A stretch of DNA of 64,000 nt from Haematobia irritans (GCF_050003625.1 NC_134399.1:221892975-221956974); one strand, 5' to 3'; positions 23,174 to 35,506 are shown, counted from the first letter of the stretch. Program-made: numbers and translations. The notes: generated by a model from the letters alone, not told the origin.

Positions 23174-24360
23174 AAAAAATCTCATTACCCGGTAATCTTG
23201 TATGTAAGCCTATTTAAAAATTAATATCTTATTAATTGGCATCGCTTCGGATTACATTTACATACGCATGTCCTAGAAGGAAAGTACAGTATGTCAAGAA
23301 AGTCTTTTGACATTGCCAAATATTTCAAATTCCAGAAATAATTGAAGTAAAAATCGAGTTGTTAATTCGTTTTGAGAAAAATAAAATATGTATACTTTGC
23401 AAAATACATAATAAAATATTTTTTAAAATTAAATTATATTTAATTTTGGAACAAAACATAAGTTTTATCCTATTGTCAAAACACTTTCTTGACATACTGT
23501 ACTTCTCCCCAGGCATACTTTCGGCCATAAAATAAATAGTGCATTTAAAGCATATAATCACCTAATATGTAATGACTTATTCGTAGATACACCAAAGTTT
23601 GCAAAATAGCCATTTATTGTCTCAGCCAACCAAATCTCGAAAATATTGATTTCTATCGCCGATTACAATGGATCAAAATATGGCGAGTGATGCTGTAATA
23701 GGAGAACTATTTGAATAGAAACGAATATTGTATAAATAAACAAAAAATCTAATAAATAATCTAAATAAGATTACACGCAAATTAATTTCACACTTTAAAT
23801 CTAAATAAATGTAGGTTGTTTAAGGGAGTTGGATTCGTGAATTACGTTATAATATATCCAATAGCCAATTCACATAAGGTTCGAAATCTACTAAAAGTGG
23901 ATTTTAAGACTCTTTTCTTATAAGGCAAATGGCATTTGAAATTTAGTTTAAGCGCATTTTGGAAGTGTAATGTGGATGAGGTATAAAAAGCATTTATTTA
24001 AAACATAATATGATAATGTGATTAAACACAATTATTATGAAATATTTGTGATAAAAATTTCTTAACGGAAAATTTTTCAGAATTACCGTTACATTACATA
24101 TTCTTTTTGATTTTTTATGTAAGTGCTCGATTATGTTAATAATTATACCTAATGGTGCCATCATGTATTCTATTTTATTAATTCGTTAACTACAACTGCC
24201 TAAAAATTTGAAAATAATAATTCGAAAATTACCGAGAAGTATTTATTTTTGTCATTACAAGTTAGTCATTATAACTCGCCGTAATGTAATGCAACGTGTA
24301 ATGACAGCTTTACTCCTGGTAATGTCAATTGTAATGAGATGTGGTTACCAAGTTTTTGCT
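23174..24360. mobile_element. Element with CAGCAAAAAATCTCATTAC ends
   Basis: Left CCCAGCAAAAAATCTCATTA; right TGTAATGAGATG...TTTTTGCTG, loosely inverted. About 1.2 kb and non-coding. It hosts the Tc1-type MITE at 23287-23499. Boundaries approximate. Confidence 0.45.
23287..23499. mobile_element. Tc1-type MITE, 213 bp
   Basis: Inverted ends CAGTATGTCAAGAAAGTCTT / rc CAGTATGTCAAGAAAGTGTT, one mismatch over 26 bp, flanked by TA (23285-23286, 23500-23501). No ORF. Confidence 0.85.
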
Positions 24361-24467
24361 GAGCTATTATGGACATAGCTGCCATCTAGCCTATATGCCA
24401 GTTAGGAGCTTAACTGCCAAAAATTTTTCAGTTAAAGTTAACCGGACAGAAGATATTCGGAATATAA

Positions 24468-24604
24468 AGCCTGTTTCTGTATGTCGAACGAGCTCTATCG
24501 ATCGACTGAAATGGAAACAGACAGCTGAATTTATAACCAAAAATCAGCTGTTTCTATGCATTTTAGTCGATCGATAGAGCTCGTTCGACATACAGAAACA
24601 GGCT
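24468..24604. mobile_element. Fold-back MITE / long hairpin
   Basis: Arms starting AGCCTGTTTCTGTATGTCGA pair for 39 bases without a mismatch and continue imperfectly; the whole unit is 137 bp. Contains GAGCTCTATCGATCGACT in both arms. Target duplication not seen. Confidence 0.75.
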
Positions 24605-24703
24605 GTTACTTTCTGTTAGCTACATGAGCTATATGGAAATGGTCGTTAATAATAAAAATACTTCTTTATATAGGAGGCTGCAATTTTGCAACTACTAAAA
24701 CTA

Positions 24704-25267
24704 CCCAGCAAAAAAAAAACGTTGACAAAATGAAAATGTTCTTTTTGGATCCGGAAGTGGTGCATAATTGACGCAGAAGCGATGAATTTAACATGGCCTT
24801 GTCATAGGACAGAAGTCCTCCATTTCAACAGCCGTTGCACTGAATTTGCATCACTTCTTTAGGTGTAATCCGAATTCAGTGTTTTCGATGTAAATTAAAA
24901 AATTCTGTTATATTTTGTTAAATAAATAATTTTTATAATTTTTTATAATTTTTAATATATTCTAACGCTTGTCGGAAACCTTTGACCTCAAATATTTTAA
25001 AAATTTACAATTTTTCTAAAATTGAATTTAGCATTTTTTCGACAAAATTTAAATGATTTGTACCATTTTATGAATTCTTACTCTGTTTTTAACCTATTTG
25101 AAACAAAAAAAGTTAAAGTTAGCCATTAAAAGCATGAAGAAATCAAGTTATAAAAAACTGAATTAAAATAACTTCTTGGGTAGTTAAAAAAACATCATTG
25201 GTAGTGCATCTTCTGGAAGTGCTTTTAAAGTTGTGCCTTTGGAAGAACTTCCAATTTTTTTGCTGGG
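24704..25267. mobile_element. Non-autonomous element with CCCAGCAAAAA ends, copy 2
   Basis: CCCAGCAAAAAAAAAACG to CCAATTTTTTTGCTGGG, 564 bp. Homologous over its length to 876-1445. Confidence 0.75.
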
Positions 25268-25962
25268 ATATAATTAATATAAATTCAAAAGTCGAAAATT
25301 TATTTTTATGGAGATAAGTCTAAAGAAATAGTTTGTACTCTTCAAACTAGGCTGATATGCATTGACTTTTGAGTTCCTTTTTTTTTGCAGCCAGTTCATA
25401 CAATTACGAAAATTCCCTTGTTATGCTGATGTGACAATCCTCTCCTTAAGATCAATTTGAATTTGCTACGGCTTCGACGCAGAATTTATTTCCTGTATTT
25501 AGATTAACAGATGTTTTGTTAATGAATGATATGTGGGTTTATACAAACTTTGTAATTCAGTTTGTAACGCATCGAAATATTAGACTCAGATACCAGCAGC
25601 GTTGCCGTTACTGGCTCTAAAGGGCCAAATTGGCTCTTTTTTGAGATGTTGGCCCTTTTCTGGCTGTTATTTATTTTGGCTCCACATTTGGCTTTTTTAT
25701 ACCCACCACCATAGAATGGTGATTGGGGTATAATAAGTTTGTCATTCCGTTTGTAACACATCGAAATATCGATTTCCGACAATATAAAGTATATATATTC
25801 TTGATCAGGGAGAAATTCTAAGATGATATAACCATGTCCGTCTGTCTGTCTGGATGTCTGTTGTAATCACGCTACAGCCTTCAATAATAAAGCTATCTTG
25901 CTTAATTTTTGCACAAACTCGTCTTTTTGTCACCAAGCAGGTCAAGTTCCATTTTTTGGTAA

Positions 25963-26537
25963 ATTTCATTCACACTCACGCACATTCACCAAGCCAAATA
26001 TTTATTCACGCACACTCATGCACGATAAGTGTCGTAGCCTCTCACACTCACGCACATTCACGAAATGAAGAGCAGTACTCACGCACGAACTACTTTTACA
26101 GACTCACGCTCATGCATGATTCACGACAATTCCCGTGACTCACGACAAATTCACGAAACTCACGACATTTTCCAATCAGGAATGAGCAAAGGTAACAAAG
26201 TTCATAAATAACATATAGTTCGACAGCTTAACAAATTTCAGTTAACATATGAGTAAGATTTAAATCTATCACAATGGACTGAATAGTCTAAGTGAGCCTG
26301 ATACATCGGGCTGCCACCTAACCTAACCTAACCTAACCTAAGATTTAAATCTTGATTTTTTTCGTGAGCGTGATTTTGCAGAAATTTTATTCACTCACAT
26401 TCACGAACCGATTTTATTACTCACGAACGACATATTTATTTTAGTCCCATTCACACACATTCACGAGAGTTGCTTCAGATTTTATTCATGACTCTCGTGA
26501 TTCATGCGTGTCACGACAATTTCGTGTCACGCCTCTA
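25963..26537. mobile_element. hAT MITE (TCACGCAC-rich), left-truncated, with nested LINE tail
   Basis: Right end GTGTCACGCCTCTA; interior CACTCACGCACATTCACG repeats as at 244-669. The left end is degraded. A 72-bp LINE tail is inserted at 26267. Confidence 0.7.
26267..26338 (+). mobile_element. 5'-truncated LINE tail, 72 bp, with 13-bp target duplication
   Basis: Flanked by TAAGATTTAAATC (26254-26266 and 26339-26351). Begins TATCACAATGGACTGAATAG and ends in CCTAACCTAACCTAACC. The truncation plus long TSD is the signature of target-primed reverse transcription. Confidence 0.88.
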
Positions 26538-28039
26538 GCTCCCATAATATAAACCGACCCCCCTATTTAGGATCTTGGGCTTCTAGGAACCGTATTTTCT
26601 ATACGATTTGCCTGAAATTGGAAATCTAGATTTATTTTAGTACCATAAATAAGTGTGCCGAAAATGGTGCCTAACGGTCCATGTTTTGGTATAGCCCCCA
26701 TATAGACCCATCTCCCAATTTTACTTCTTGGGCTTCTAGAGACCGTATTTTTTAATCCGATTTTTTTAAAATTGGAAATCTATAGGTATTTTAGAACCAT
26801 AAATCAGTGGGCAGAAAATGGAGCATATCGGTCCATGTTTTGGTATAGCCTCCATATAATCCGACCCCCCGATTTGGGGTCTTGGCCTTCTATAAACCTT
26901 ATTTTCTTTTCGATTTGCCTGAAATTCGAAATCTAGAGGTATTTTGGAACCACAAATATGTGTGTCGAAAATGGGGTGTATCGGTTCATGTTTTGGTATA
27001 GCCCCCATATAGACCGACTTCCTGATTTAACTCCTTGGGCTTATCCGATTTGCCGAAATTGTAATGGATTTAGTTTTTATCGCTCCATTTCGTATGGCCT
27101 CCATGTAGACCGATTTCACTTCATGAGGGTATATATAGAAGGCGCACTGATCATGAAAGTTGCTTGAAACTGAAAGTAAATTTTCCAAATCTATAGATTT
27201 TAGATTTCAAATCAATGCGTTATTTAATCATTTCTATATATTATCATTCTATACATTATCAAGTAACCCTCTATATATTATCAAGTAGCATGCTATGACG
27301 AAGAGTTTTCAAAGGTAACTGTTATATTTGATTCATGGTACTACTGTTACTACTGTTTATAATAGTTTTTAATTTTTCTGGTCCTTTCTGTCTCATTTTT
27401 AGTTTTTTCCTAATTACAAAATTTAAAGCTACAAACAAAAATGGCAAAGGAAATATAAAACAGGTTGGAAAATTTTTTTTAAGAATAAAATCCTAAATAA
27501 ATCCCTAAAGGGCATTGGTTGATTAAATGAATGAATAAATAAATAAATCTGTTCCACATTAAAATACATACCAGATTACATCGAACAACTACAACGAAAT
27601 CTTTCTTTAAAAATTCCAAACGCCAATCATGGTTTAAGGGGCACAAAAATATTATCGAAGCCCAGAACATAAAATCTTGAAACGTAGTGATAGGTTAGGT
27701 TTGATGTATGAGACATTTTTTCAACGATGAAGAAAAAAGAATTAAAATCTTCTGAAACCCTCAATAAAATTCATGCCATACAAACGGGACCATGCCCACG
27801 CACAGCGGACCTTGCATTTTCGAAGTTAAACCTTCAAATTTGATTTCAGATTTACCTCATAAATAGCGAAAACCTTTATCTGCAAAATGAAAATTTCTAA
27901 AATTCAAGTGCAAATTGTTTTGCTACAATTGAATTAAACGCGTAAATTATTTAAGCTTTTCTTTGCAAAATGTACTCTTATGTTCTAATGAATTTTAAAT
28001 TATTTTTAAAAATTTGGCAAAAAAGTCTGGGGAAATGCG

Positions 28040-28460
28040 GTACCCCATAAACTATATCACCAATTCAGATCAATATCGATAACAAGTACTTGTTATTGAT
28101 ATAGGTCAAATGGTATTGCACATCGGCTACATTTAGGTATAGTCCTTATATAAACCGATCTACAGATTTGACATTTGAAGCCTCCTGGTAGTGCAAATTT
28201 ATTCTGAGCCGTAATTCAAGGTGGTATATGTATTAAAACTTGATCCGTATCGGTTCACAATTATGTATAGGCGCTTTGTAAACCGGCCCCCAGAATTGAC
28301 TTATGGGGCCTCCTGGAGGAACACAAATCATATGATCCGGTTAAAATTGGGGGGGTGTTATGTCAGTATTGCTTTCCAACTACGAAACTCAATATATTTG
28401 ATACAGGGGACATGTATAGCATCTATATGAAATATCGGAACAAGCTCCCAGATATGACCC
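28040..28460. repeat. Degenerate 153-bp-repeat family fragment
   Basis: TAAACCGATCTACAGATTTG and TAAACCGGCCCCCAGAATTG are old relatives of the repeat unit, here 128 bp apart because of deletions. No ends found. Confidence 0.5.
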
Positions 28461-31056
28461 AATTCGTAATTCACTATACTGAACCAAAAGGACCCTTTTT
28501 ACGACTCAGTTTTTTTGCCAATTAAAAATAAATTAAAAAAAAAAAACTTTGCAAAATAATTAGTCGTTATTGAGATAAAAAATATTAAGTAAATACAAAT
28601 ACAAAGTAATAAAATACAAATTTCCTGAAATTTTCGATTTTGGAATTGAAACAACAAACACACACAGAAACTTTTCTTTCATGTTTGGTTTATTTTTTAT
28701 ATGGGGGTAAGCTTGAGATATAACGACGAAAGGTCAACATCTCTGACCCACTATATCACCCAACACTGGCCTAACCCATCTAAGGAGATCAAATTATTAT
28801 GGCATTCATCATACAAATATTACCAATAATTTGGGATTGAAACTTGGAGGGAGACATACACAACAGTGACCTTTCTTGTTTTGGTCTGGATGTGCTGATA
28901 TATTACTCGTAGAACGCAGGCTCCACTTGTACTGATTGTTTACCGTAGAATGGTAAATAGAATAATTTATACAATTTGGCGTTAGCATAAATTATTAAGT
29001 CAAGATGACGACAAGTAAGTTTTCTCAAACTGTTTATCGGAGGAGAGTGTAAAGGATGATTTCTATTGGGTTTGGTGATTACAATAAAATTTGTTTTAAC
29101 ACACACATACGCCCACTCAACTCATTTCCCCATGTCAAATGTCATCCTCCAGTCACCCAAGTCAAATTTGGGGATAAATTTGTAATGTTGTAGTTGTAGT
29201 TTTTAGGCAAAGTAGAACAAATGAGTGCCATGATGATGTCACATTAGGACATGCCACACAGATGACCTTCAACTTGATATATGAAAACCGCAAGATTCTA
29301 AGATTTCAATTTACAAATTACTTGTCAATTCATTCAATGGAGCGCCAATATCAAAATACAACGATTTCTTCTCGAATCACGTACGAAACATAAAAATGTT
29401 TTCTGAAAACTAGCTAATAGAAATAGGCGGCATACAAAACAGAACCCATGGAATTTCGGAATTCATTGAAGCAACAGGTTTCATTGATGGGTTCTTTCAT
29501 CTTTGGTGATCCAATAGTCAATAAACATTTATATGGGTAGACCTTTTGCATTGCATTCTGACTTCAAGTTATTCTAATGACGATCAATTAACGGCGTAAC
29601 TACCTAGGGATTATATGGTCCATGGGTGGGGAGATAGGGCAACCGATTCATATAAGAAATGCGGAATAGTAGGGACTGGCTGGTTGTAGCTGTAGTTAGT
29701 TAATATTAATCAATTGAAAATGTTTACTTTGGCGCTGTTGTTGTCGTTGCTATTTTGTTATTATTTGTTATTATTGAGTAGCTTCGATAGATTCAATGCG
29801 AAAAACAGTAAAACACATCCATATACAGATACAGAACACTTGTGAGACACGTCCATCAACGTTAGTTGCAGCAGCCTAGACTTTAGTTCCCCATGTGAAC
29901 ACTCACACGCGCACTCATTTCCAATGCGGGCCAGTCAGAGAGACAGCTCGTAGTGCAAACAAACAAGAGGGGAGCCATCCAAACAAATACGACGATGATG
30001 ACGACCCAAAAGATCGCAAAACAAAACACACAAAACACTACACTTGAAATACTTGGATGTTTTCAGGATTTGTACTATTAACCAGCCAACCAACAAACAT
30101 CTGGGTGAATTATACTCTCTGTTTTCTCTTTATTCACAGCGACCGTTTGTATTTTTATTTTTTGTATGATGCGAACTTTTGCATCACCGCACTTATCGCC
30201 CGTTTGCCCGCGCCCACGTTCATTACACGATCGCGCACAACAAGGCACACCACTCCGTATAACTGCCACAGAATTCAACTCCTCCGGGAGACACTATTTT
30301 ACTCTACGTAAAAGCACAAAGTGGCATTCTTAGGAATTCTACGGATATCTTGTCATGTTATACAAGTTGGAAGTTGCCATAAATTTTATACCACCTTTAC
30401 TCGTTCCTCAGCACACTATACACTATGTATGCACAATTTATTTTCTTCACATTAGCAGCAATTCTCAATATTTAGCAATTTTTTCTTGTTAGATGACTAA
30501 CTTACATTTTCTGTTAACACATTTAGTAATTCATTTTATTCCGCACTATGGTCGTCGTTTACTTCGTATTTTAGCAGAACGTAAGCAAATTGTTTAATTT
30601 TGGTGTTTTGCGGTGGAATAGAATTGTTAAAATTACTTATTTTCTTATTTTGTTACTAGACTTAAAGACTTCTCCCTTGTATTTGAAAAAATTCATCGAA
30701 AACCCAGCGAATTGTCAAATTCAATGGTTGCAACAATAGGTAGTAGAACATAAATAGCTAACGACGTAACGTAACGTTTGAGTATACAACGTTCACGATT
30801 CAGACGAAATGTTGATTTTTATTTGATGTTAATATATACGGATATAGTTTAATGAAAGTAGTCGGCCAACATTCTAATTAGGGCTGGTATCACGTTAGTT
30901 TGAATCCCTGTATTTTTCGAGATCCCGAAAAACGAATTCCAGTTTGTAACTTTGGCTTCCAATTCCAATTTGTTAAGTTTGTGACTTTTTTGGAGTCTCC
31001 ATTCAGTGCGAACGGCCCTTTGATTTCATACCCGACAAATTGAGTTAATAATCATA
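28461..31056. other. Likely single-copy intergenic DNA, possible regulatory region
   Basis: No recognised transposon ends or tandem repeats. 29700-30600 is relatively rich in G+C for this window (for example CCCGTTTGCCCGCGCCCACG at about 30198). I see no supported ORF. A distal promoter or 5' exon of a flanking gene is possible but unproven. Confidence 0.3.
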
Positions 31057-31481
31057 GATGGTACGCCAAGGCATATTAACTAAAGGTAAAGTCACGAGCA
31101 AACGTGTGTACACCCCATGATATTTAGAAAGTCAAACTAAAATGGCAGGTCTTTCCCTGCCAACATTTTTTGAATATGGGGGCGCTTCTGAGAATCCCCA
31201 CTACGTCGAAAACAGTCGTATACGATATCCAAAACTCCTCGGAAAAGCGCCGTCACTATTGAGAAGTTGTACCACGCCAAGTTACTACAAAAAAGTATCG
31301 CATGAGTGCAATTATTAGGTGCCCTTCTGGAAACATTTATAAGGGCGCCAATAAGAGCCCCTTCCAACAATCAGAGAAAGTGCATTTTAAGATAGTTGTA
31401 AAAGAATCCTTGTGGTCAAGTAAAACACGATTTTATAGATGTTTATTAATTTTATTAAACATTTACAAATTCTCATAAATA

Positions 31482-32415
31482 AAGGGTGATTCTTTTGAGG
31501 TTAGGATTTTCATGCATTAGTATTTGACAGATCACGTGGGATTTCAGACATGGTGTCAAAGAGAAAGATGCTCAGTATGCTTTGACATTTCATCATGAAT
31601 AGACTTACTAACGAGCAACGCTTGCAAATCATTGAATTTTATTACCAAAATCAGTGGCAGAAAATCCGCTTTTTTATCGACAAATTTTGTTCAGCGATGA
31701 GGCTCATTTCTGGTTGAATGGCTACGTAAATAAGCAAAATTGCCGCATTTGGAGTGAAGAGCAACCAGAAGCCGTTCAAGAACTGCCCATGCATCCCGAA
31801 AAATGCACTGTTTGGTGTGGTTTGTACGCTGGTGGAATCATTGGACCGTATTTTTTCAAAGATGCTGTTGGACGCAACGTTACGGTGAATGGCGATCGCT
31901 ATCGTTCGATGCTACCAAACTTTTTGTTGCCAAAAATGGAAGAACTGAACTTGGTTGACATGTGGTTTCAACAAGATGGCGCTACATGCCACACAGCTCG
32001 CGATTCTATGGCCATTTTGAGGGAAAACTTCGGAGAACAATTCATCTCAAGAAATGGACCGGTAAGTTGGCCACCAAGATCATGCGATTTGACGCCTTTA
32101 GACTATTTTTTGTGGGGCTACGTCAAGTCTAAAGTCTACAGAAATAAGCCAGCAACTATTCCAGCTTTGGAAGACAACATTTCCGAAGAAATTCGGGCTA
32201 TTCCGGCCGAAATGCTCGAAAAAGTTGCCCAAAATTGGACTTTCCGAATGGACCACCTAAGACGCAGCCGCGGTCAACATTTAAATGAAATTATCTTCAA
32301 AAAGTAAATGTCATGGACCAATCTAACGTTTCAAATAAAGAACCGATGAGATTTTGCAAATTTTATGCGTTTTTTTTTTAAAAAAAAGTTATCAAGCTCT
32401 TAACAAATCACCCTT
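31482..32415 (+). mobile_element. DD41D Tc1/mariner element, internally deleted copy (934 bp)
   Basis: Ends AAGGGTGATTC / GAATCACCC-like with TA on both sides (31480-31481, 32416-32417). Nearly identical to 48568-49501 except for a 16-bp block at the deletion junction. The empty site AAATATAACATTTATA survives in the related repeat at about 33945. Confidence 0.92.
31595..32307 (+). pseudogene. DD41D transposase, DNA-binding domain deleted
   Basis: Starts MNRLTNEQRLQIIEFYYQNQ at 31595, then jumps to the catalytic domain in another frame (AENPLFYRQILFSDEAHFWL). The catalytic part is open to TAA at 32307: SDEAHF, FQQDGATCHTA, PPRSCDLTPLDYFLWGY, with 41 residues between the last two Asp. The frame break and missing helix-turn-helix region make it inactive, though the catalytic half is undamaged. 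Confidence 0.88.
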
Positions 32416-33389
32416 TATAACATTTATACGACTATCACATCACATTTAACATATTTTTATGCATTAAGAAAAGATTGATGTTGAGTTACAAGTTGCAAGT
32501 TACATGTTGTAACGTCTATCAGCCAGCGCATTTATTCCCAATGGAGGCAGCGTGTCTGGAAAAATATTTGAAAAACTATCACTTTATTCCATTTGGAAAG
32601 TCAAAAATTGTTCACCAATATACCTTTTACAATTTTAAGCGAAATAACTATGTTTTCAGCACTTCATTACCGTTTTTATTTAAATAAATTATAAGAAGCT
32701 AGTTATGCTTGGTGTTTCACAAAATATAAAAAGGCTCTTGCAACAATAGTGATGGCAAAATACTATTATGCGAATAGTGATGGCAAAATACTATCACAGT
32801 TGGCGATTGTTGCAGTGTCACTTACGAGTCTGTGGTAGCGATGGGGATGAAATGGAACTTTGAAATGCTGGCAGGGTTAATATGCCTTGATGGTACGCCT
32901 TGAGTAAGAATTTATTATACATGAGGTATCAAAGATTATCTGAAATAACAAGATGTCTATATGCTTCCTCTTTTTTTCCAATAGGCTCATGAGTTTAGGT
33001 TCATACATGTATGAGAGAGTTGTAAAAAAGATGGGTATGATGTTACGAATCTAAAAAAGAAAAGAAAATGAAGAATTTTCAATTCGGTTAATAGGCCTGT
33101 TTCTGCACTCTTTTTCATTCAACATTTATGCCAAAAGAAATTTACGAATGCTTTGTTATCAGTGAATAAAATTTTCTTGTCCAGTAGTAAATTCTTATAC
33201 CCAGCGAAGAAAACAGTATTAGTAAAATTCCATGCCCTATTCTAGTTTATGAACTATTCCTAACTGCTTTCAGTTTAGGGTTTTTTTACTGAAACAAGTA
33301 AATTTTTTTATTTCACACAAAATATTAACTGAGTGGAAATAAAATGGCTAAACTAATAATATGTCAATTTAAAAAGCAGGCTTACTCTT

Positions 33390-33711
33390 AAAATGATTTC
33401 AGTTAAAATACGATTGTTTTTAATTGTGTCAAACATTAAAAATTGCCTTTTAACAGAAGCGTTTAAAAAAAATAACGAAAATTATTGCATATTTGCTTGT
33501 ATTTAGGATATTCTTCTTGACTTCCCGCATCTTTTTTCTCATAATCCATGCCAGAATTGTTCCGAATTTGCTTGAGATTTGCTCCACTTTATAAGGTCTA
33601 AGATATTTTTTTTATCCCCAAAAATCCTCATAAATAAATGTTACCCCTAAATCCCCCTAAACGTGAAAAAACCCCCTAAATTTGGGGGAAAACCCCTAAC
33701 CTGGCAACACT
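33390..33711. mobile_element. hAT element fragment, right end
   Basis: Aligns with the right third of 37093-37861 (CAGAAGCGTTTRAAAAA, AAATGTTACCCCTAAA) and ends ACCTGGCAACACTG. Left side missing. Confidence 0.65.
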
Positions 33712-33724
33712 GTTATAGTGCCAC

Positions 33725-33861
33725 TTATGCGTCGTCCAGACTATAAGTTTTTCCGGACGGAATGTCTGTGATTGTAAAGAATCTTACAGTGTGGCCAATC
33801 GATACGAATAGTCGGCGATGACTAATAATCGGTAAATGTGTTAAACATGCAGCAGTATCGT
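33725..33861. mobile_element. Diverged fragment of the Harbinger-like MITE
   Basis: TTTTTCCGGACGGAATGTCTG through AACATGCAGCAGTATCG matches the left half of 34141-34362, then joins a Mutator-like fragment. Confidence 0.55.
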
Positions 33862-34500
33862 TGTAAAAGAATCATTATGGTCAAGTAAAACATAATTGTT
33901 TAGATGCTTATTAATTTGATTAGACATTTATAAATTCTTATAAATATAACATTTATACAACTATCACAAACAATTTAATATAAATTTTTCGTTAATAATA
34001 GAATGATGTTGATTTACAAGTGACAACTTACATGTTGCAGCGTCTATCAGCCAGTGTTTTTATTCTCGATGGAGGCAGCGTGTCTGTAAAATATCTGAAA
34101 ACAATCACTTTATTCCACTTGTTCACCAATATACCTCTTATGCGCTTTACAGACTATCAGTTATTCCGGACGGAATATCGGTGTTTGTAAAGAATCTTAC
34201 AGTGTGTCGCATCGATACGACTTGTCGGCCATGACTAAATAATCGGTTAATGTGTAGCAGTATCGATTATGCCTTCGGACTTAACTTATAATGTGCACAA
34301 TATATGGGATATGTTCGACACGAGCACTGTCGTCCGTAATAACTGATAGTCTGTAAAGCGCATTACAATTTTAAGCGAAATAACTATGTTTTCAGCACTT
34401 CATTATCGATCTTATTTAAATAAATTATAAGAAGCTAGTTGCGCTTGGTGTTTCACAAAATATAAAATGGCTCTTGTAACAATAGTGATGGCAAAATACT
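33862..34500. mobile_element. Mutator-like fragment, copy 2, with nested MITE
   Basis: TTGTAAAAGAATCATTATGG onward matches 31390-32760 without the DD41D element. It therefore preserves that element's empty site and itself hosts the MITE at 34141-34362. Confidence 0.7.
34141..34362. mobile_element. PIF/Harbinger-like MITE, 222 bp
   Basis: About 30-bp inverted ends (TGCGCTTTACAGACTATCAG) flanked by TTA (34138-34140, 34363-34365). The uninterrupted site ACCTTTTACAATTTT is at about 32627-32641. The 3-bp TTA duplication suggests PIF/Harbinger. Confidence 0.85.
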
Positions 34501-35237
34501 TTCATGTAAATTTCATACTTTTTCATGCAAATTTCATACTTTTCGCAAAAGTTGATTTATGATTTATCGCTCGATATATATGTATTAGAAGTTTAGGAAA
34601 ATCATTTTTACAACTTTTCGACTAAGCAGTGGCGATTTTACTAGGAAAATGTTGGTATTTTGACCATTTTTGTCGAAATCAGAAAAACATATATATGGGA
34701 GCTATATCTAAATCTGAACCGATTTCAACCAAATTTGGCACGCATAGCTACAATGCTAATTCCACTCTCTGTGCAAAATTTCAACTAAATCGGAGTTAAA
34801 AATTGGCCTCTGTGGTCATATGAGTGTAAATCGGGCGAAAGCTTTATATGGGAGATATATCCAAATCTGAACCGATTTCAAGCAAATTTGGCACGCATAG
34901 TTACAACGCTAATTCTACTCCCTACACCCTCAAAAAAAAATCGCTTCTTTAACATATGTTCCAAACATATTTTGCAGGAAGCACATATATTATTGGATAC
35001 TGCCGAAACATTAATATGTTTGTTCTATGTGAACATATTATATGTTTGGAAGCATTTTGAGCCCAAAAATATTATATGCTTGGAAGAATTTTTCCCAAAG
35101 ACGATTGTGCTCATTCCCTAACATACTCGTTATTTTCACTTCCACGAAATATTTTAATTCTTGGCACCTTTTTCTGTAATACAAATAATGTTGAAGAAAT
35201 TATTCACTTTTATAAATTTTTTTAATTTTACCTTTCG

Positions 35238-35310
35238 CCTGCACGGAGAATCGAACCGAGAACCATACAGTTTGTATGCCAACACACTATCCACTGGGCT
35301 ACGTAGCTGT
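35238..35310 (-). ncRNA. tRNA-like (SINE-type) module, minus strand
   Basis: Box A TAGCCCAGTGGATAG (35301-35287) and box B GGTTCGATTCTCC (35257-35245), spaced as in a tRNA gene. The acceptor arm does not pair, so it is a tRNA-derived sequence, not a functional tRNA. Confidence 0.6.
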
Positions 35311-35411
35311 TATGGTCACCAGCAGATAATTATCGTTATAAGTTACATAGTTTGCAGCGCCCACGAGCCCATGCAAACATAATATTATTTAACAGAAACA
35401 TACATTTGTTT

Positions 35412-35506
35412 GCCACGTGGAGCAGTGGTTAGCATGTCTGCCTTGCATGCAAAGGGTCGTGGGTTCAATCCCTGCTCCGACCGAACACTTTTTTTTTTTT
35501 TTTTTA
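35412..35506 (+). ncRNA. tRNA-like module with T-run, plus strand
   Basis: Box A TGGAGCAGTGGTTAGC (35419-35434), box B GGGTTCAATCCC (35461-35472), then a 17-T run from about 35489 that could end pol III transcription. Anticodon stem and acceptor arm are imperfect. It points away from the minus module. Confidence 0.6.

Larger units (their letters stand above)
25694..27150 (-). mobile_element. 153-bp-repeat element, variant subfamily, split by a hAT MITE
   Basis: 3' terminal part at 25694-25960 (TACCCACCACCATAGAATGG, TGTAACACATCGAAATATCG, TGTCCGTCTGTCTGTCTGG). After the MITE come units with ATGTTTTGGTATAGCC at 26681, 26835 and 26988, spaced 154 and 153 bp. Sequence differs greatly from the copies at 47 and 55 kb but the spacing is the same. 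Confidence 0.65.
31067..32889. mobile_element. Mutator-like element carrying a DD41D insertion
   Basis: 14-bp perfect inverted ends CAAGGCATATTAAC, flanked by the 9-bp duplication ATGGTACGC (31058-31066, 32890-32898). Duplication length fits Mutator-like elements; TIRs are short, so the class is inferred. About 0.89 kb without the nested element. Partial copies at 33862-34500 and 38567-39120. Confidence 0.7.

Noticed and set aside
26317..26342. Telomeric TTAGG tract
   Set aside because: Part of a LINE tail with a 13-bp target duplication; flies do not use TTAGG telomeres.
35412..35506. Functional tRNA gene
   Set aside because: Boxes A and B are present but the acceptor stem does not pair and the anticodon stem is weak; it lies inside a mobile element.
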